Shown: positions 11,314 to 21,860 of the stretch, piece by piece | Layout of the letters: every line of letters begins with the position of its first letter | Numbering within the stretch: position 1 is the stretch's first letter | DNA from: Saturnia japonica | Lineage: Eukaryota > Arthropoda > Insecta > Lepidoptera > Saturniidae | Direction: 5' to 3' | DNA length: 64,000 nt | Assembly: GCA_033032175.1 (NCBI GenBank) | Contig: JAVKPJ010000050.1 | Coordinates: 1 to 64,000 of the forward strand | Notes under the pieces: generated by a model | What the model saw: the letters and a program-made list of their open reading frames with translations, nothing else | What the model was told of the DNA's origin: nothing | The model's database searches: none | Translations under genes and position numbers: made by a program

Positions 11314-11735
11314 TTCTAATCCCACGAGAATGGGGGAAACTACCGGTCCACCCAGGCAGTGCCCCCTGTGCCTGGGTAAGCCTAGCGTAACCCGTCAAGA
11401 GAGTCGGCCGGTTCTCTGACGGGGGTCGCACTCGTGACTGGTCTCCCACCAGCCACGCATCCCCTCGCGGTGCGCCGCCGCTTGGGATTAGGGTAATTTT
11501 TTATAGAGGTTTTCTTCCTCGCGGTCCGGGCGGTGAAGCCAAGACCCTCGGTCCCATACGAAGCCGCGAGACGTGACCACGACACTCCGATGGGATTACG
11601 AGATCGACGGTGACAAGCCGAACAAGTTGTCCAGTCTGTCCGCCCGACGGCAGTGTGAGTGCACGCCGAGCCCGCCAAAACACCACGTTCTTCGATCTCT
11701 CTGACTAACAGAGGGACGGTAAACGTAGCCCCCCC
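11314..11735 (-). promoter_or_regulatory. 5' UTR of E2 with conserved hairpins
   Basis: Contains a CCCAGGCA/TGCCTGGG hairpin near 11350-11376 and, at about 11495-11520, the motif read on the minus strand as GAGGAAGAAAACCTCTATAAAAAAT: a 4-bp hairpin followed by an A-rich, TATA-like run. The same block occurs in E8, E12 and E15 and is multiplied six-fold in E13. Its role is unknown; internal promoter or RNA packaging signal are possibilities. Confidence 0.6.
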
Positions 11736-11813
11736 GTCAGGTATTAGCCGTCGGCCGTGAAGCGGCCGCCGTTGCCCGGGATGCACCACGCGGAGGTTCC
11801 TGACTCGCACCCC
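11736..11813 (-). ncRNA. HDV-like self-cleaving ribozyme at the 5' end of E2
   Basis: P1 GGGGTGC (11813-11807) pairs with GCATCCC (11784-11778, one G-T wobble). P2 GTCAGG (11804-11799) pairs with CCTGAC (11741-11736). P3 ACC/GGT encloses loop TCCGCGT. GGGCAAC (11777-11771) follows P1, then a P4 hairpin CGGCCG-CTTCA-CGGCCG, and J4/2 reads CTAA. Length 78 nt, within the normal HDV-like range. Confidence 0.87.
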
Positions 11814-11842
11814 AACCTAACCTAACCTAACCTAACCTAACC
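11814..11842 (-). repeat. Telomeric (TTAGG)n array
   Basis: About five CCTAA units between the 5' end of E2 and the poly(A) of E3. Confidence 0.97.
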
Positions 11843-11864
11843 TTTTTTTTTTTTTTTTTTTTAA

Positions 11865-11952
11865 CGTGGGGAAATCCTGCATTGGATCCACCTCCCGAGC
11901 TGGGCAGCTCAAGGGAGGGGTATGTCGGACTCTTACCGACTAAAACCCCACG
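11865..11952 (-). ncRNA. Conserved 3'-terminal RNA fold of E3
   Basis: Outer stem CGTGGGG/CCCCACG (11865-11871 with 11946-11952), middle stem CCTCCC...GGGAGG with inner GAGCT/AGCTC, and last hairpin GTCGG-ACTCTTA-CCGAC. Confidence 0.8.
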
Positions 11953-12177
11953 GTGTCCTTCTCGCACCTGTTGTTGGCCGGGGAGCGGGAACTGCTTGCG
12001 CATGCCATCCGCTCGACCCGGCAGGTGTGGCCCTACCCCGGGGCCCCGTCGCGGTCGAAGGCAGTCGGCACCTCCAACGAACCTCGGAGGGCGCACGAAC
12101 ACCAGTGCGCCTCCTCCATCTCGGGCCTGCATTTACGTGGTGACGGACATGCCCAAGTCCACCACCTGCAGACCCAT

Positions 12178-15100
12178 TTAAGGCGGCCGGAGATCATCAC
12201 GCGGCCTCCGGCGCCTGGCTCGTTGACCGCGAGAGGGGAGCAAGGTGTTACGCTCCCTCTCCCTCTCCGCCTCCTCTTTCGCAAGCATGACTTGCTCGCA
12301 AAACGAGGAGACGGAGTTCCACCCGCTCTCGCTCTCGACCATGGACAGAACCACGGCCGGAAGCGAGAGATCGGTGCCGACCGTCGCGACAATGTCGCGG
12401 CGTGGCAAGTCCCATGCGGGACAGACGGCTAGGGTGTGCTGCGCAGTATCCTCCGCGCAGCCACAGTGATGGCACCCAGGAGCGATCTCTCGGCCAATGC
12501 GACACAGGTAGCTCCCGAAACAGCCATGTCCGAGAGCACCTGTGTCAGCCGGAAGGTGAGGGTGCCATGCCGCCTCCGGAGCCATCCAGCCAGTACTGGC
12601 CTAATGGCTTCAATAGTCGCCACGCCCGAGCTAGGGTGCTCAAGTCGTGTGTCCCACGCTTCCACCATGGGATTCTGGCGGAGCTCCAACCTGTACGCCG
12701 CAATTTCCTGCGGCGCTGGTCTTTCGCCCCGCCCTAGCGCCTCCTCACGCCAATTAAACAACAGCGCGAGGACTTTCGCTTCGAGATCCCATGGTGGGGA
12801 TCCGGCCAATAGTGAGGCTGCCTCGAACGAGACCGTACGGTACCCTCGGACAGCTCTGACGGCCATCGCTCTCTGCGGTTTCCGCAGGAATGTGAGGTGC
12901 TGGGCCGTCAGGCTGTTCGCCCACACTGGTGCTCCATATAGGGCCATTGACCGTACGGCCCCGAGGTATAGCTTCCGGCAAGCGGAACCAGGCCCCCCGA
13001 GATTCGGCATTAGACGAGCCAGTGCGCCCGCTGTGCCCATGAGTCGGGGGGTCAGCTGCCGAAAGTGTTCTACAAAACTCCATCGGCTATCGGAACGATT
13101 CCCAGGTATTTCATCGTCGACCCGATGCCGATGGAGACGCCTCCCACTATTATCTGGGACCCTTGAGGTGGAGCGTTCCGGGGCCCGTGGAAACACAGGG
13201 CCTCGGATTTACTCAAGCCCACCTCGAGTCCCAGGCGCCTTATTCGGCTCACGACTTGAGCCACCGCAGCTGTGACTAGAATTGTCGCGTCGCGGTGCGT
13301 CTTCCCCCGCGCTGTGACAAGAGTGTCGTCTGCATAGCAGACGACACTGATACCGCTGAGAGGCACACCGCGTATCGCCCAGTCGTAGCCGATGTTCCAC
13401 AAAACGGGGCCAAGCACTGACCCCTGTGGAACACCGCTAGTTATATCCCGCCGACTCCATCCTTCCGGACCCGGGAAGGTGATGGTCCTCTGAGTGAGGT
13501 AGTCCTCGATGATGCGGCGGAGGTAAGGGGGCACTCCATGGTACCGGAGCGCCTCCCGTATGCTGCTCCAGGGCAGGGTGTTAAACGCGTTGGCGATGTC
13601 CAAGGACACCGCCAGCACCACTTCGCCCTGGGAGATCGCTTCCTCCGCTAGACTCTTCACGTGCATAATCGCATGTATTGTGGAGCGCCCTTGGCGAAAA
13701 CCAAACTGGTTATCAGCCAGGCCCGGCCCCACGTCCGTCAAGTGGTGGACGAGGCGGTCTGCAATTACTCTCTCCATGAGTTTGCCCACCTCGTCCAGCA
13801 GCACGATGGGGCGGAATGCGGACGGTGTGTCCGCCGGGCGCCCCTCTTTCTTGAGCAGGACCAGCCGGCCGGTTTTCCAGCACAGCGGAAATCGGCCCTG
13901 CTCAAAACACGCTGTGAAGAGTCTCATCAATCGGGACTCGAGGACATCATGAGCCAGGACCCATGCACGGCCTGGTATGCCGTCGGGTCCTGGGGCGGTG
14001 TTCTTCGACTGAAGCCGTCGCACCGCCCGGCTCAGCTCTTCCCGGGTCACATCAGGTACGTCGTCCTCCTGTCCCGCGTTGGTCGCTGAAGGCGGAGCCA
14101 TTGACGGAGGGGTGTGTTCGCTCACCAATGGGAACAGAGCGTCCAACACTCGCTTGAGGAATATAGGCTGGAGATCTGGGTTACCGGGGGGGCCCATGAG
14201 CGAAGTTTGCCTCGCACTAACTGGTAGGGGCGCCCCCACGGGTCCCGACTGAGGGTCTCCAAGAGTTCCTCGCGAGCCGAGGCTTTCGCCCTGGCTATAG
14301 CGTCTTTGAGTGCTTTGATGGCCGCTCTGTACCCTCCGTACAACTCCGCCTCAAGGGCGGACGTGTCCTGCTGTCGGCTTCGACGCCGCCTATGTCTGGT
14401 GTACCGGCGTCTCGCCGAAACGCAAGCTTCGCGCAGCTGCGCTATGTCGGCACTCCACCAGTACACCTGACGTCTGGTGGGCATTCGCCTTGCACGAGGC
14501 ATAGCCGCATCACAGACACACATCATCGCGATACGAAGCCGTTCTGCCTCCTGCTCCACATTGGCAGGTCTGCTAGAAGTCCCATCAAGACTCCAGGCCT
14601 GACCAATAACGGCTTCGCAGAATGCCTCAACATCGAGGCTTTTTAGCGACCAACGCGGTCCGCCCTCGCTCGAGGTTTCCGGGACCGGATTGTCCGAGGT
14701 TTGGGCTGAGACGTCGAACCGTATATACCGATGGTCCGACAACGTCTCTACCCCCTCAAGGACTCTCCAGCCCCGAACACGGCGCGCAACGGTAGGGCTA
14801 GCGAACGATAGGTCCACTATGGACCCACCCTGCCGTCGCACGCACGTGTGAACTGAACCCCTGTTGAGAACGGGTAGGCCGGTGGTTAGGGCCCACTCTT
14901 CTAGCTCCTCGCCCCTGGCATCCGTGAACGGGGAACCCCAAGCCGTAGATTTAGCATTGAAGTCCCCGAGCACTAGCACTGGACGAGGGTGACTACGGGT
15001 GACGACGTTACCTAGTTCCACTAATAAGGCCTGAAAGTCGGCGAGGTTCCAACTGGGGGGTGAATACACTCCCACAATCATTATGTCACCTAGATTCACC

Positions 15101-15331
15101 GCTACGCTTCCACGCCCTTTGTGACGACGACAAATGGCGGGGAGTCAACGGCTGCCCTAGTTGTTAGAGCCACTGAACCGTTAAGGTCTCCCGCCCAGTT
15201 ATCCCGGGTGGGATGTAATAAGGTTCAGCGATCACAGCGACATGAATGGACCACTGCGCCATGCTCTGAACCAGTAGGTCCTGAGCCCTGGCGCAATGAT
15301 TTATGTTCGCCTGCAAGACATGGAGTTCCAT
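12178..15331 (-). pseudogene. ORF2 endonuclease-reverse transcriptase, several frameshifts
   Basis: Segments 15331-~15100, 15099-~14140, ~14239-13070, ~13196-12430 and 12585-12178 are in different frames. The RT block (13070-14239) keeps SLDIANAF, GVPQGSVLGP and CYADDTLVTARG. The endonuclease block keeps GDFNAKSTAWGS and LSDHRYI. The C terminus keeps CHHCGCAEDTAQHTL. The start at 15331 sits in a TAATG overlap (15333-15329) with ORF1, so the original coupling is preserved in this dead copy. Confidence 0.88.
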
Positions 15332-17463
15332 TATTGTTGGCATTCCACATCTGCCTCTGAAGCGACCGGTGGCACCTTTTTGTCGGCCAACGAGCGCGTT
15401 TTTCGCGGGGGATCACCTTTCCGTTTGCCCCGCTTCCTTCTTCTGGGGGATGACGCCGAGCATCCCTTACTACAAATCCGGTGGTTCACCGGCCCCCCGT
15501 TCCCGCACATATGGTGCAATATGGTACAGCGGTGCACCCGGCAGCCTTATGTCCCGGCTGGCTGCAGCGCAGGCAAAAGCTACTGCGGTCGACTCCCTCG
15601 GTGCACTTTACAGCTACGTGTCCAGACTTTAAGCACCGGAAACACATTTGGGGTCTTGGTTGCAGGACCCTTACCTGCGCTGATACCCAGCCCACCAGGA
15701 TTCTCCGGCAGTCGCCAAGTTTTTTGGCGACTGTTACCGGGCATGACACGACGGCTGTCCCTGGCCGGTAAACCCAGGGCGTATGCCTTTGCACTTGATC
15801 TGCTCAACTGGGCAGTCCCCGGCCTGAGCTACTGCAGCAAGGACCTCCTCTAGTTCGACAGAGTCATCCAAGCCAGAGATGCGCACCTCTGCGCTTTTTG
15901 TTGGTCTGGTGACTCTAACTTCGCTGGCCCCAAAGGACGACCTTAGCTGCTCGGCTAGGGCATCCGCCTTATTGTCACTTGTGGAGCCAGGGACTTGTAT
16001 CAAGCATGCTCCGGCGGCAGTTCTCTTTATATCGACGCCTGTAATGTCCAGATGGTCAAGCTAATCTTGGACCTAGCATGTTTTAGGACGCCCTATATGT
16101 GAGTCCCTTCTCTATTGCCTCCGGCAGTAGCGTTAATGCTACTGCTGAGGATTTAGGCGGGCGAAGATGAGGGACCGTCCGTTTTTGTTCCGCATTCTTT
16201 GCTTTCGGCCGTCTTTTGCGCCCTTTCTTTACGACGGTAACCCATTCGCCGTCCTGTTGGGCTGCCGTGGAATTCACGCTTGGAGCAGGCAAAGATGCGC
16301 CCTCCCTTAGCTTCTCTTTCCCAACCGCCTTTTTAGGCACCTGTTTCCCGGTGGACTGTTGGGAAGTAGAAGCCTGAATTTCAGCAGGTCGCTTAGCAGC
16401 CTGGATCGCTGCGGTAGCTTTGCGATCGGCGGCAAGCGGGGTCTTCGAATTGGTGGTTGAGGAAGTAACCGCTCCTCAATTGCAGCGTTCCGGGCGTCCA
16501 TCATAGTTCCCACCTGAAGCATGACGGCCCGGACAATCTCGTCGATACTCGGTGTCGTCGTGGATGTCGTCGTGGATGTCGTCGTGGATGTCGTCGGCAT
16601 TTCCTTTCTGGGCTCTTGCTCTTGGACATTCGGCAAAGGTGGAAATTCTTCTACTCTGCGCCTATGGCCTCGTGTCTCTTGTAGGGATGTTGAGGTTTTG
16701 GGAAGAGCATCCGCTGGCTTAAGAAGCAACTTAATCTCCGCCAATTCCTTTTTAAGAGCTACTATTTCACCTCTTAATATCTTCGTTTCCTCAGTGCTGT
16801 TCCGGGTAACGAAAGCAGTTGTTGCCTCCGTTATAGACTCAACAGCATCTTTAAGGACTTTAGCACTGGATCTTTTTAAGCCCTTAGTGAGGCGCGAGAC
16901 TCGGAATATTGCCGAAACCGAGCTTCTTATTTGCTTCTCGAGGGCTTCCGCAGATAACTTGCTCGCTGGTTTTCGCGTGACCCAAGAGTCCGTTGCTACC
17001 TTGGCCAGCTCCTCAATTTCTACTTCTGAATCGACCTCTGCCTGGATATCCTTTGAGGCCGTCAGGTATTTCTTAACCTCCGACGTCGTAAGCCTGGTAA
17101 TGGTTCGGCCTCTGCCTCGTCTCGCAGTTAGCGGTACTTTTGGATCTGGTTCGGGTCGCTCGAACTGGAGCCATAATCTTTCGGTGAAGCAGTTCGTTCC
17201 TTCCGCTTACCTCCACTTACTATAGGCGAGGGCTCTCTACTACCACCACTGGTGCCCATAAACACCACATCATCAGTTGCCATATCGTTTGCTATATCAT
17301 CAGTCCGTGTTCTTGTGTTGGTCGTATAATTGTGCTCCGATGTCAAAATTGTGCCCCCCCAGAGAAGAGGGGCTGCCCGGCAAAGCCCGGGGAGGGATTC
17401 TCCGGAATACCGGTACCCTCCTGGGGTAATACTTTTTCATAATTTGACATTTTCCATCATCAT
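15331..17463 (-). pseudogene. ORF1 (Gag-like), multiply broken
   Basis: Fragments in several frames: zinc knuckles (15794-15486: CFRCLKSGHVAVKC, CLRCSQPGHKAAGC, CTIC), Gag core (16003-15734), basic linker (16340-16083), a Thr/Ser-rich segment (16744-16307) and the N terminus. The start is probably one of three tandem ATGs at 17463, 17460 and 17457. The N-terminal LPQEGT cassette shared with E9, E17 and E18 is recognisable at 17430-17350 but diverged. Confidence 0.8.
16552..16597. repeat. 12-bp tandem repeat within E3 ORF1
   Basis: The unit GTCGTCGTGGAT is repeated about 3.5 times. On the minus strand it encodes a Thr-Thr-Ser-Thr run in the linker of ORF1. This is local slippage, absent from the other ORF1 copies. 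Confidence 0.9.
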
Positions 17464-17816
17464 CAACTAACGGAGTTTGCAGTGCGCCTGCCCGAAATGG
17501 TATAACAGAACCAGAACCGCCAGCCGCTATCTGGAGCTAGGCCTTTGGGACTTAACGATGTCCTCTTCGGCCCTATCCCAGTACTGGGTGCGCTGCTCAC
17601 ATACCACACCCAGGAGTGTTTATCGGCTCTCCAGCCTAGATCCGTAGTGTTCAGCGAGACAGGGTCACCTCGAGAAGGATGTGGCTCTTCACCACGCACT
17701 ACGGTCTTGAGGTGGCAGGCTAAGGCTCTCTCCGAAAGGAAAGAGCTGTATTGCGCCTGTGGGTCCACCCCCTGCAGATCAGAGATACAAGTACCTCATC
17801 ACGCCTGCTCGACCCC
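17464..17816 (-). promoter_or_regulatory. 5' UTR of E3
   Basis: Positions 17600-17816 are almost the same as 37913-38125 in E9. The part nearer ORF1 is related to the E0/E17/E18 5' UTRs. The terminal 102 nt can be drawn with nested pairing: GGGTC/GACCC, GCAGGC/GCCTGC, and a 9-bp hairpin GCTCTTTCC-TTTC-GGAGAGAGC. Confidence 0.55.
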
Positions 17817-17850
17817 AACCTAACCTAACCTAACCTAACCTAACCTAACC
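17817..17850 (-). repeat. Telomeric (TTAGG)n array
   Basis: Nearly seven CCTAA units between E3 and E4. Confidence 0.97.
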
Positions 17851-17880
17851 TTTTTTTTTTTTTTTTTTTTTTTTTTCCTA

Positions 17881-17961
17881 CGTGGAGAAACCCTTCATGG
17901 GTACACACCCGCCCGGGGGGACGAGTGGTTATGTGAGACTCCTACTCACTAAAACTCCACG
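17881..17961 (-). ncRNA. Conserved 3'-terminal RNA fold of E4
   Basis: Outer stem CGTGGAG/CTCCACG (17881-17887, 17955-17961) and last hairpin GTGAG-ACTCCTA-CTCAC, as in E1. Confidence 0.8.
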
Positions 17962-18216
17962 GTGTACCATCGGCCGCCATAGCGGGGCGCGCGGGCAATG
18001 CGGTTGCAATCTGCCGCGTCGCCCCGGCGGCTGGCCCCAGTCGGGCCTCGGCGCTAAAGAGAGACAGTCTGGTACAACCCCAACTGTCTCCCAGACGGCT
18101 GAACCAGTGCAATGGGAAGACGGGCCCCCCGACCCGTCTCCCCTTGGTCCAGCAAGGACAGAGGAGAGAGGCGTGTAAGCACCCCCCACCTACTGCCCAA
18201 CGTCTACGCAAAAACC

Positions 18217-19124
18217 TCAAAGAGGTGCTAGTGTCGGAGGAATTCTACCTTTGCATGGGGGCGGCCTACAGCTGGCGCCTCCCATGTAGTGTGCCGCCGG
18301 AATTCCACTGTCGGCACAAACAGCGCAATGAAGCGCTTGTGCCTGGCAGTCCTGCGCCCTGTGGCCAGGGTTCCCACAGCGGAAGCAGAGTGCCCCCCTG
18401 TCGGCTGTCGACGGGCATAAAGGCCGAGTGTGGCCCAGACCCATGCACTTGTAACAACGCATGGGTTTGTGTTCCAAGACGTGGACACGGGCCGCACTCC
18501 AACCGACAAGGAGGCGTCCAGCCTCAGCCAAAGGCCTGGCCGCAGTGACAGGCACTGACAAGTGGATGGCACCTATCCCTCCCCTCGAAGATCGGATTTC
18601 GCCAGCCTTTATTAGGTCTGGCGCACAACCTCCCTTTAACGCAATTGCGGCGACGACCTCTTCTTTTGACACAGAGTCGTCCAGGCCGACGATGCGGACG
18701 TTAACTCTTTTGACCGGCCTTCTAATAACGGCGACGTCCGCTAAAGCCACCTGTAGACTCTGTGCCAATTTATCAGCTTGTTCCGGGCCTTGAGAGCCAG
18801 GAATCTCAATGATCCTGGCTCCCGATTTGGTCTCTCGGAACGCAAATCTGTCGATTCCTATTTCCGACAAGTCGACATTTGTCCTTGCTCTAAGAAGGGC
18901 TGCCTTATAGCTCACCCCCTGGGCCACTGCCTCAGGCTGCAGTGTTATAACAACCGCAGCTGAGCGTGGACCAGAGGGAAGCTTGGACTTAGAGCGCCGA
19001 GGCGCACCCTTCGCAGGGGCAGGAGCTGGCACCACAGCCGCCTTCTGCCGCTTTCTCCTCTTTTTGCGACGGGTCACAGTGGACCACGCCGCCTCAGTGT
19101 TGGTGACCAAACCAGGAGATGAAA
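18217..19124 (-). pseudogene. ORF1 C-terminal part (gag-only element)
   Basis: An open frame of about 300 codons from the truncation point to a normal C terminus. It holds a basic stretch (RRKKRRKRQK), the Gag core (SAAVVITLQPEAVAQGVSY, RPVKRVNVRIVGLDDSV, LLVGWSAARV) and three zinc knuckles: CYKCMGLGHTRPLC, CFRCGNPGHRAQDC, CAVCADSGIPAAHYMGGASC. The N-terminal half and start codon are missing, so it is not expected to be expressed as a full protein. Confidence 0.85.
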
Positions 19125-19139
19125 CCTAACCTAACCTAA

Positions 19140-19141
<2 letters not shown>
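19125..19141 (-). repeat. Telomeric (TTAGG)n array
   Basis: About three CCTAA units between E4 and E5. Confidence 0.95.
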
Positions 19142-19171
<30 letters not shown>

Positions 19172-19172
<1 letters not shown>

Positions 19173-19252
19173 GTGGAGAAACCCGTCATGGGTACACACC
19201 CGCCCGGGGGGACGAGTGGTTATGTGAGACTCTTACTCACTAAAACTCCACG
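19172..19252 (-). ncRNA. Conserved 3'-terminal RNA fold of E5
   Basis: Outer stem CGTGGAG/CTCCACG (19172-19178, 19246-19252), last hairpin GTGAG-ACTCTTA-CTCAC. Confidence 0.8.
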
Positions 19253-19487
19253 GTGTACCATCGGCCGCCATAGTGGGACGCGCGGGCACTGCGGTTGCAA
19301 TCTGCCACGACGCCCCGGCGGCCGGCCCCAGTCGGGCCCCGGCGCTAAAGAGAGACAGTCTGGTACCACCCCAACTGTCTCCCAGACGGCTGAACCAGTG
19401 CCATGGAGAGACGGGCCCCCCGACCCGTCTCCCCTTGGTCCAGCAAGGGCAGAGGAAGGAGGCGAGTGAACCGCCCCCTCCTACCAC

Positions 19488-20105
19488 CTACCGTCTACGC
19501 AACCCCCTACAGAGGACTCGATGCTGATGCAGCTCTCTTTGCTGGGTCTGGTGGCCTGCAGGCCGCTCCCCCCATATAATGCCCCGACGGCCTTCCAGCG
19601 TCGCACACAGGGCACAATGCAGCTTTTCAGCAACGCACTGTAGTGCCTTGTGGCCAGGTTGCCCACACTTGAAGCATAGTGCTCCCCTATCCGTTGTCGA
19701 TGGACAGCCAGGCCGAGTGTGGCCCACGTCCAGGCACCTGTAACATCTCAGAGGTCCTCCCTCAAGGAGCCGGACGCGTGCCGCACTCCACCCAACAAGA
19801 AGTCGTCTACCAGCCACCAGGACCCTAGCAGCGACGACGGGGAGAGACAAATGAATTGCTCCACTGCCCCTCCCGTAGGGGCGTATCTCCCCAGGCCTAA
19901 TATGGGCACGGTCACAACCGCCTTTTGTTGCCGCTGCTATAACGACTTCATCAACCGTCACCGAGTCGTCTAACCCAAATAATGCGGATGTCGGCTCTCT
20001 TCATTGGTCTGCCAACAGTGGCCACATCTGCCAGCACCTCCTGAATTTTCGTGCCAGACCGTCAGCTTGCTCAGTACCACGGGGACCAGGATTTCGATAA
20101 TCTGG
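19488..20105 (-). pseudogene. ORF1 C-terminal part, two frameshifts (gag-only element)
   Basis: The Gag core and knuckles CYRCLDVGHTRPGC and CFKCGQPGHKALQC are readable in 19961-19488. Frameshifts fall near 19970-19985 (one extra base against E6 around GLDDS) and in the third knuckle, after HCALC near 19600. Non-functional. Confidence 0.8.
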
Positions 20106-20131
20106 ATCCCGTTGAACCTTTTTTTTATTTA

Positions 20132-20212
20132 CGTGGAGAAACCCGTCATGGGTACACACTCGCCCGGGGGGACGAGTGGTTATGTGAGACTCCTACTCAC
20201 TAAAACTCCACG
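20132..20212 (-). ncRNA. Conserved 3'-terminal RNA fold of E6
   Basis: Outer stem CGTGGAG/CTCCACG (20132-20138, 20206-20212). The middle stem is perfect here: CACTCG/CGAGTG. Confidence 0.8.
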
Positions 20213-20531
20213 GTGTACCATCGGCCGCCATAGTGGGGCACGCGGGCACTGCGGTTGCAATCGGCCGCGACGCCCCGGCGGCTGGCCCCAGTGGGGCCCC
20301 GGCGCTAAAGAGAGACAGTCTGGTACAACCCCAACTGTCTCCCAGACGGCTGTACCAGTGCAATGGGAAGACGGGTCCCCCGACCCATCTCCCCTTGGTC
20401 CAGCACGGGCGGAGGAAGGAGGCGAGTAAACCCCCCCCTCCTACCACCCACCGTCTACGCAACCCCCTACGGAGGTCGTTGTGCTGGTGGCGGTCTACCC
20501 TTTATCAGGGGTGGCCTGCACTTCGCGCCCG

Positions 20532-21419
20532 TCATATAATGGTCTGCTGACCTCCCTGCATCAGCACACAAGGCGCAAGCAGCTTTGCAGCGATACATTG
20601 TTGCGCCTTATGGCCAGGCAGCCCACACCGGAAGCAAAGTATCCCTCGGTCCACATCCGACATGCAAACAGGCCGAGTGTGACCCACATCCATGCATCGG
20701 TAACATCGCATGGGTCCACCCTCAAGGAAGCGCACACGTGCCGCGCTCCAGCCCACCAATAGGCGTTTTGCCTCCACCAACACCTTCGCAGCTGCTACGG
20801 GAAGCGCAAGGTGGACCGCACCACTTCCCCGGCCATAGATGTTAATAGAGCCGGCCCTAATAAGAGCCGGCTCGCAACCCCCCTTTGCTGCTGCGGCTGC
20901 AACTACCTCTTCTATCGACACGGAGTCGTCTAGCCCGACGACACGGATGTTCATCCTTTTAATGGGCCGGACCACCGTGGCCAACCCCGACAGTTCCTCT
21001 TGGAGGCGCTCCGCCAGCATGTCAGCCTGCCCCGAGATCTGGTTCCCTTGGATCTCAATGATCCGGGAACCAGTGGCAGTGGGGCGCACTGAGAAATTCT
21101 CTATGCCGAGAGCTGACATGCTGACTCGGTCCCGCGCCTCCATAAGAGCGTCCTTGTAGCTTAATCCCCCCGCCACAGCTTCCGGCCGCAGCGTAATGAC
21201 CACCGCAGCCGAGCGCGGTGTCAAGGGGAGTTTTGCCTTGGGCTTGGATTTTGATCTAAGCCCACCTCCAGATGGGCCAGAAGTCACTGCCGTGGAAGCC
21301 TTAGCCTGCTTCTTGCGTCGACGTCGGCGATGAGCCACTGTAGTCCAACCGTCATCATTTGGTGTAGATAAGTCTGGAGCAGGTGTAGCAGTTCCGAGCG
21401 TATTCCGCTCGCTGTCCAT
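20532..21419 (-). pseudogene. ORF1 C-terminal half (gag-only element), frameshift in the last knuckle
   Basis: A 295-codon frame with a basic stretch, Gag core (SAAVVITLRPEAVAGGLSY, RPIKRMNIRVVGLDDSV) and two normal zinc knuckles (CYRCMDVGHTRPVC, CFRCGLPGHKAQQC). After this a one-base loss near 20575 shifts the frame, so the third CCHC is replaced by an unrelated tail. The M at 21419 is internal relative to the 688-aa intact homologue E18. Confidence 0.83.
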
Positions 21420-21455
21420 GGGCTCCTGGGAACTATCAACTACAATCCCGTTGAA

Positions 21456-21507
21456 CCTAACCTAACCTAACCTAACCTAACCTAACCTAACCTAACCTAA
21501 CCTAACC
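21456..21507 (-). repeat. Telomeric (TTAGG)n array
   Basis: About ten CCTAA units between E6 and E7. Confidence 0.97.
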
Positions 21508-21533
21508 TTTTTTTTTTTTTTTTTTTTTTTTTA

Positions 21534-21618
21534 CGTGGGGAAATCCTACATGGATCCGCCTCCCGAGCCGGGCAGCTCGAGAGGGGTATGTCAGACTCTT
21601 ACTGACTAAAACCCCACG
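21534..21618 (-). ncRNA. Conserved 3'-terminal RNA fold of E7
   Basis: Outer stem CGTGGGG/CCCCACG (21534-21540, 21612-21618), hairpin ATCC/GGAT, 10-bp middle stem CCTCCCGAGC/GCTCGAGAGG, last hairpin GTCAG-ACTCTTA-CTGAC. Confidence 0.82.
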
Positions 21619-21860
21619 GTGTTCTCCACACACCTATGTGGCCGGGGAGCAGGAACTGCAAGCAATAACTTCCACTCAACCCGGCAGGTGTCAGCCCCTC
21701 ATGAGGGGCCCCTTCCTTCGGTCTGAGGGGTCGGATGATTGGACACCCTCTGACGAACCGTCGAGGGGCGCATCGAACACAGATGCGCCTCGCCTCGGGC
21801 CTGTCCACTAACTGCAAGGGCGAAGGACGTGCCCGCACGTCCAACGCCCGCAGGCCTTAT

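Larger units (their letters stand above)
5671..11813 (-). mobile_element. E2: family D full-length non-LTR retrotransposon, degenerate
   Basis: About 6.1 kb, complete from the 5' ribozyme (11813) to an 18-nt poly(A) (5688-5671). ORF2 has about five frameshifts and ORF1 one. The 3' end is the D type (ACATGGGG...), shared with E14. Its coding part has lower GC than the B elements. The 5' UTR (11314-11813) is nearly identical to those of E8 and E12 although the ORFs are distant. Confidence 0.9.
11843..17816 (-). mobile_element. E3: family C full-length non-LTR retrotransposon, degenerate
   Basis: About 6.0 kb with 20-nt poly(A), B-like 3' end, broken ORF2, broken ORF1 and a complete 5' UTR ending GGGGTCGAG at 17816. 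Its terminal 5' UTR is nearly identical to that of E9 (38125) and lacks the standard HDV-like ribozyme. The inner 5' UTR is shared with the gag-only elements. Confidence 0.88.
17851..19124 (-). mobile_element. E4: gag-only family A element, 5'-truncated
   Basis: Poly(A) 17876-17851, 3' UTR 18216-17877 of the family A type, then ORF1 directly, with no ORF2 sequence between the ORF1 stop and the 3' UTR. The 5' end is truncated inside ORF1 and abuts TTAGG repeats at 19125. Confidence 0.88.
19142..20118 (-). mobile_element. E5: gag-only family A element, 5'-truncated
   Basis: Poly(A) 19169-19142, 3' UTR, then a broken ORF1 truncated near 20100. The last bases before the next element read ATCCCGTTGAACC on the plus strand and are followed directly by the T run of E6, with no TTAGG array. 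The same junction string occurs at the 5' end of E6. Confidence 0.85.
20119..21455 (-). mobile_element. E6: gag-only family A element, 5'-truncated
   Basis: Short, interrupted poly(A) (20130-20119, one non-T at 20127), 3' UTR, ORF1 fragment. It is inserted directly against the 5' end of E5. Its own 5' end at 21455 carries the same ATCCCGTTGAACC junction string before TTAGG repeats. Confidence 0.83.

Noticed and set aside
11736..11813. Hepatitis delta virus sequence
   Set aside because: Only the ribozyme fold is HDV-like. No delta antigen or viral genome sequence is present, and the context is a retrotransposon 5' end.
17715..17816. Hammerhead ribozyme at the 5' end of E3 and E9 (a TGATGAG string is present)
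   Set aside because: The GAAA core half and the flanking stems needed for a hammerhead are absent.
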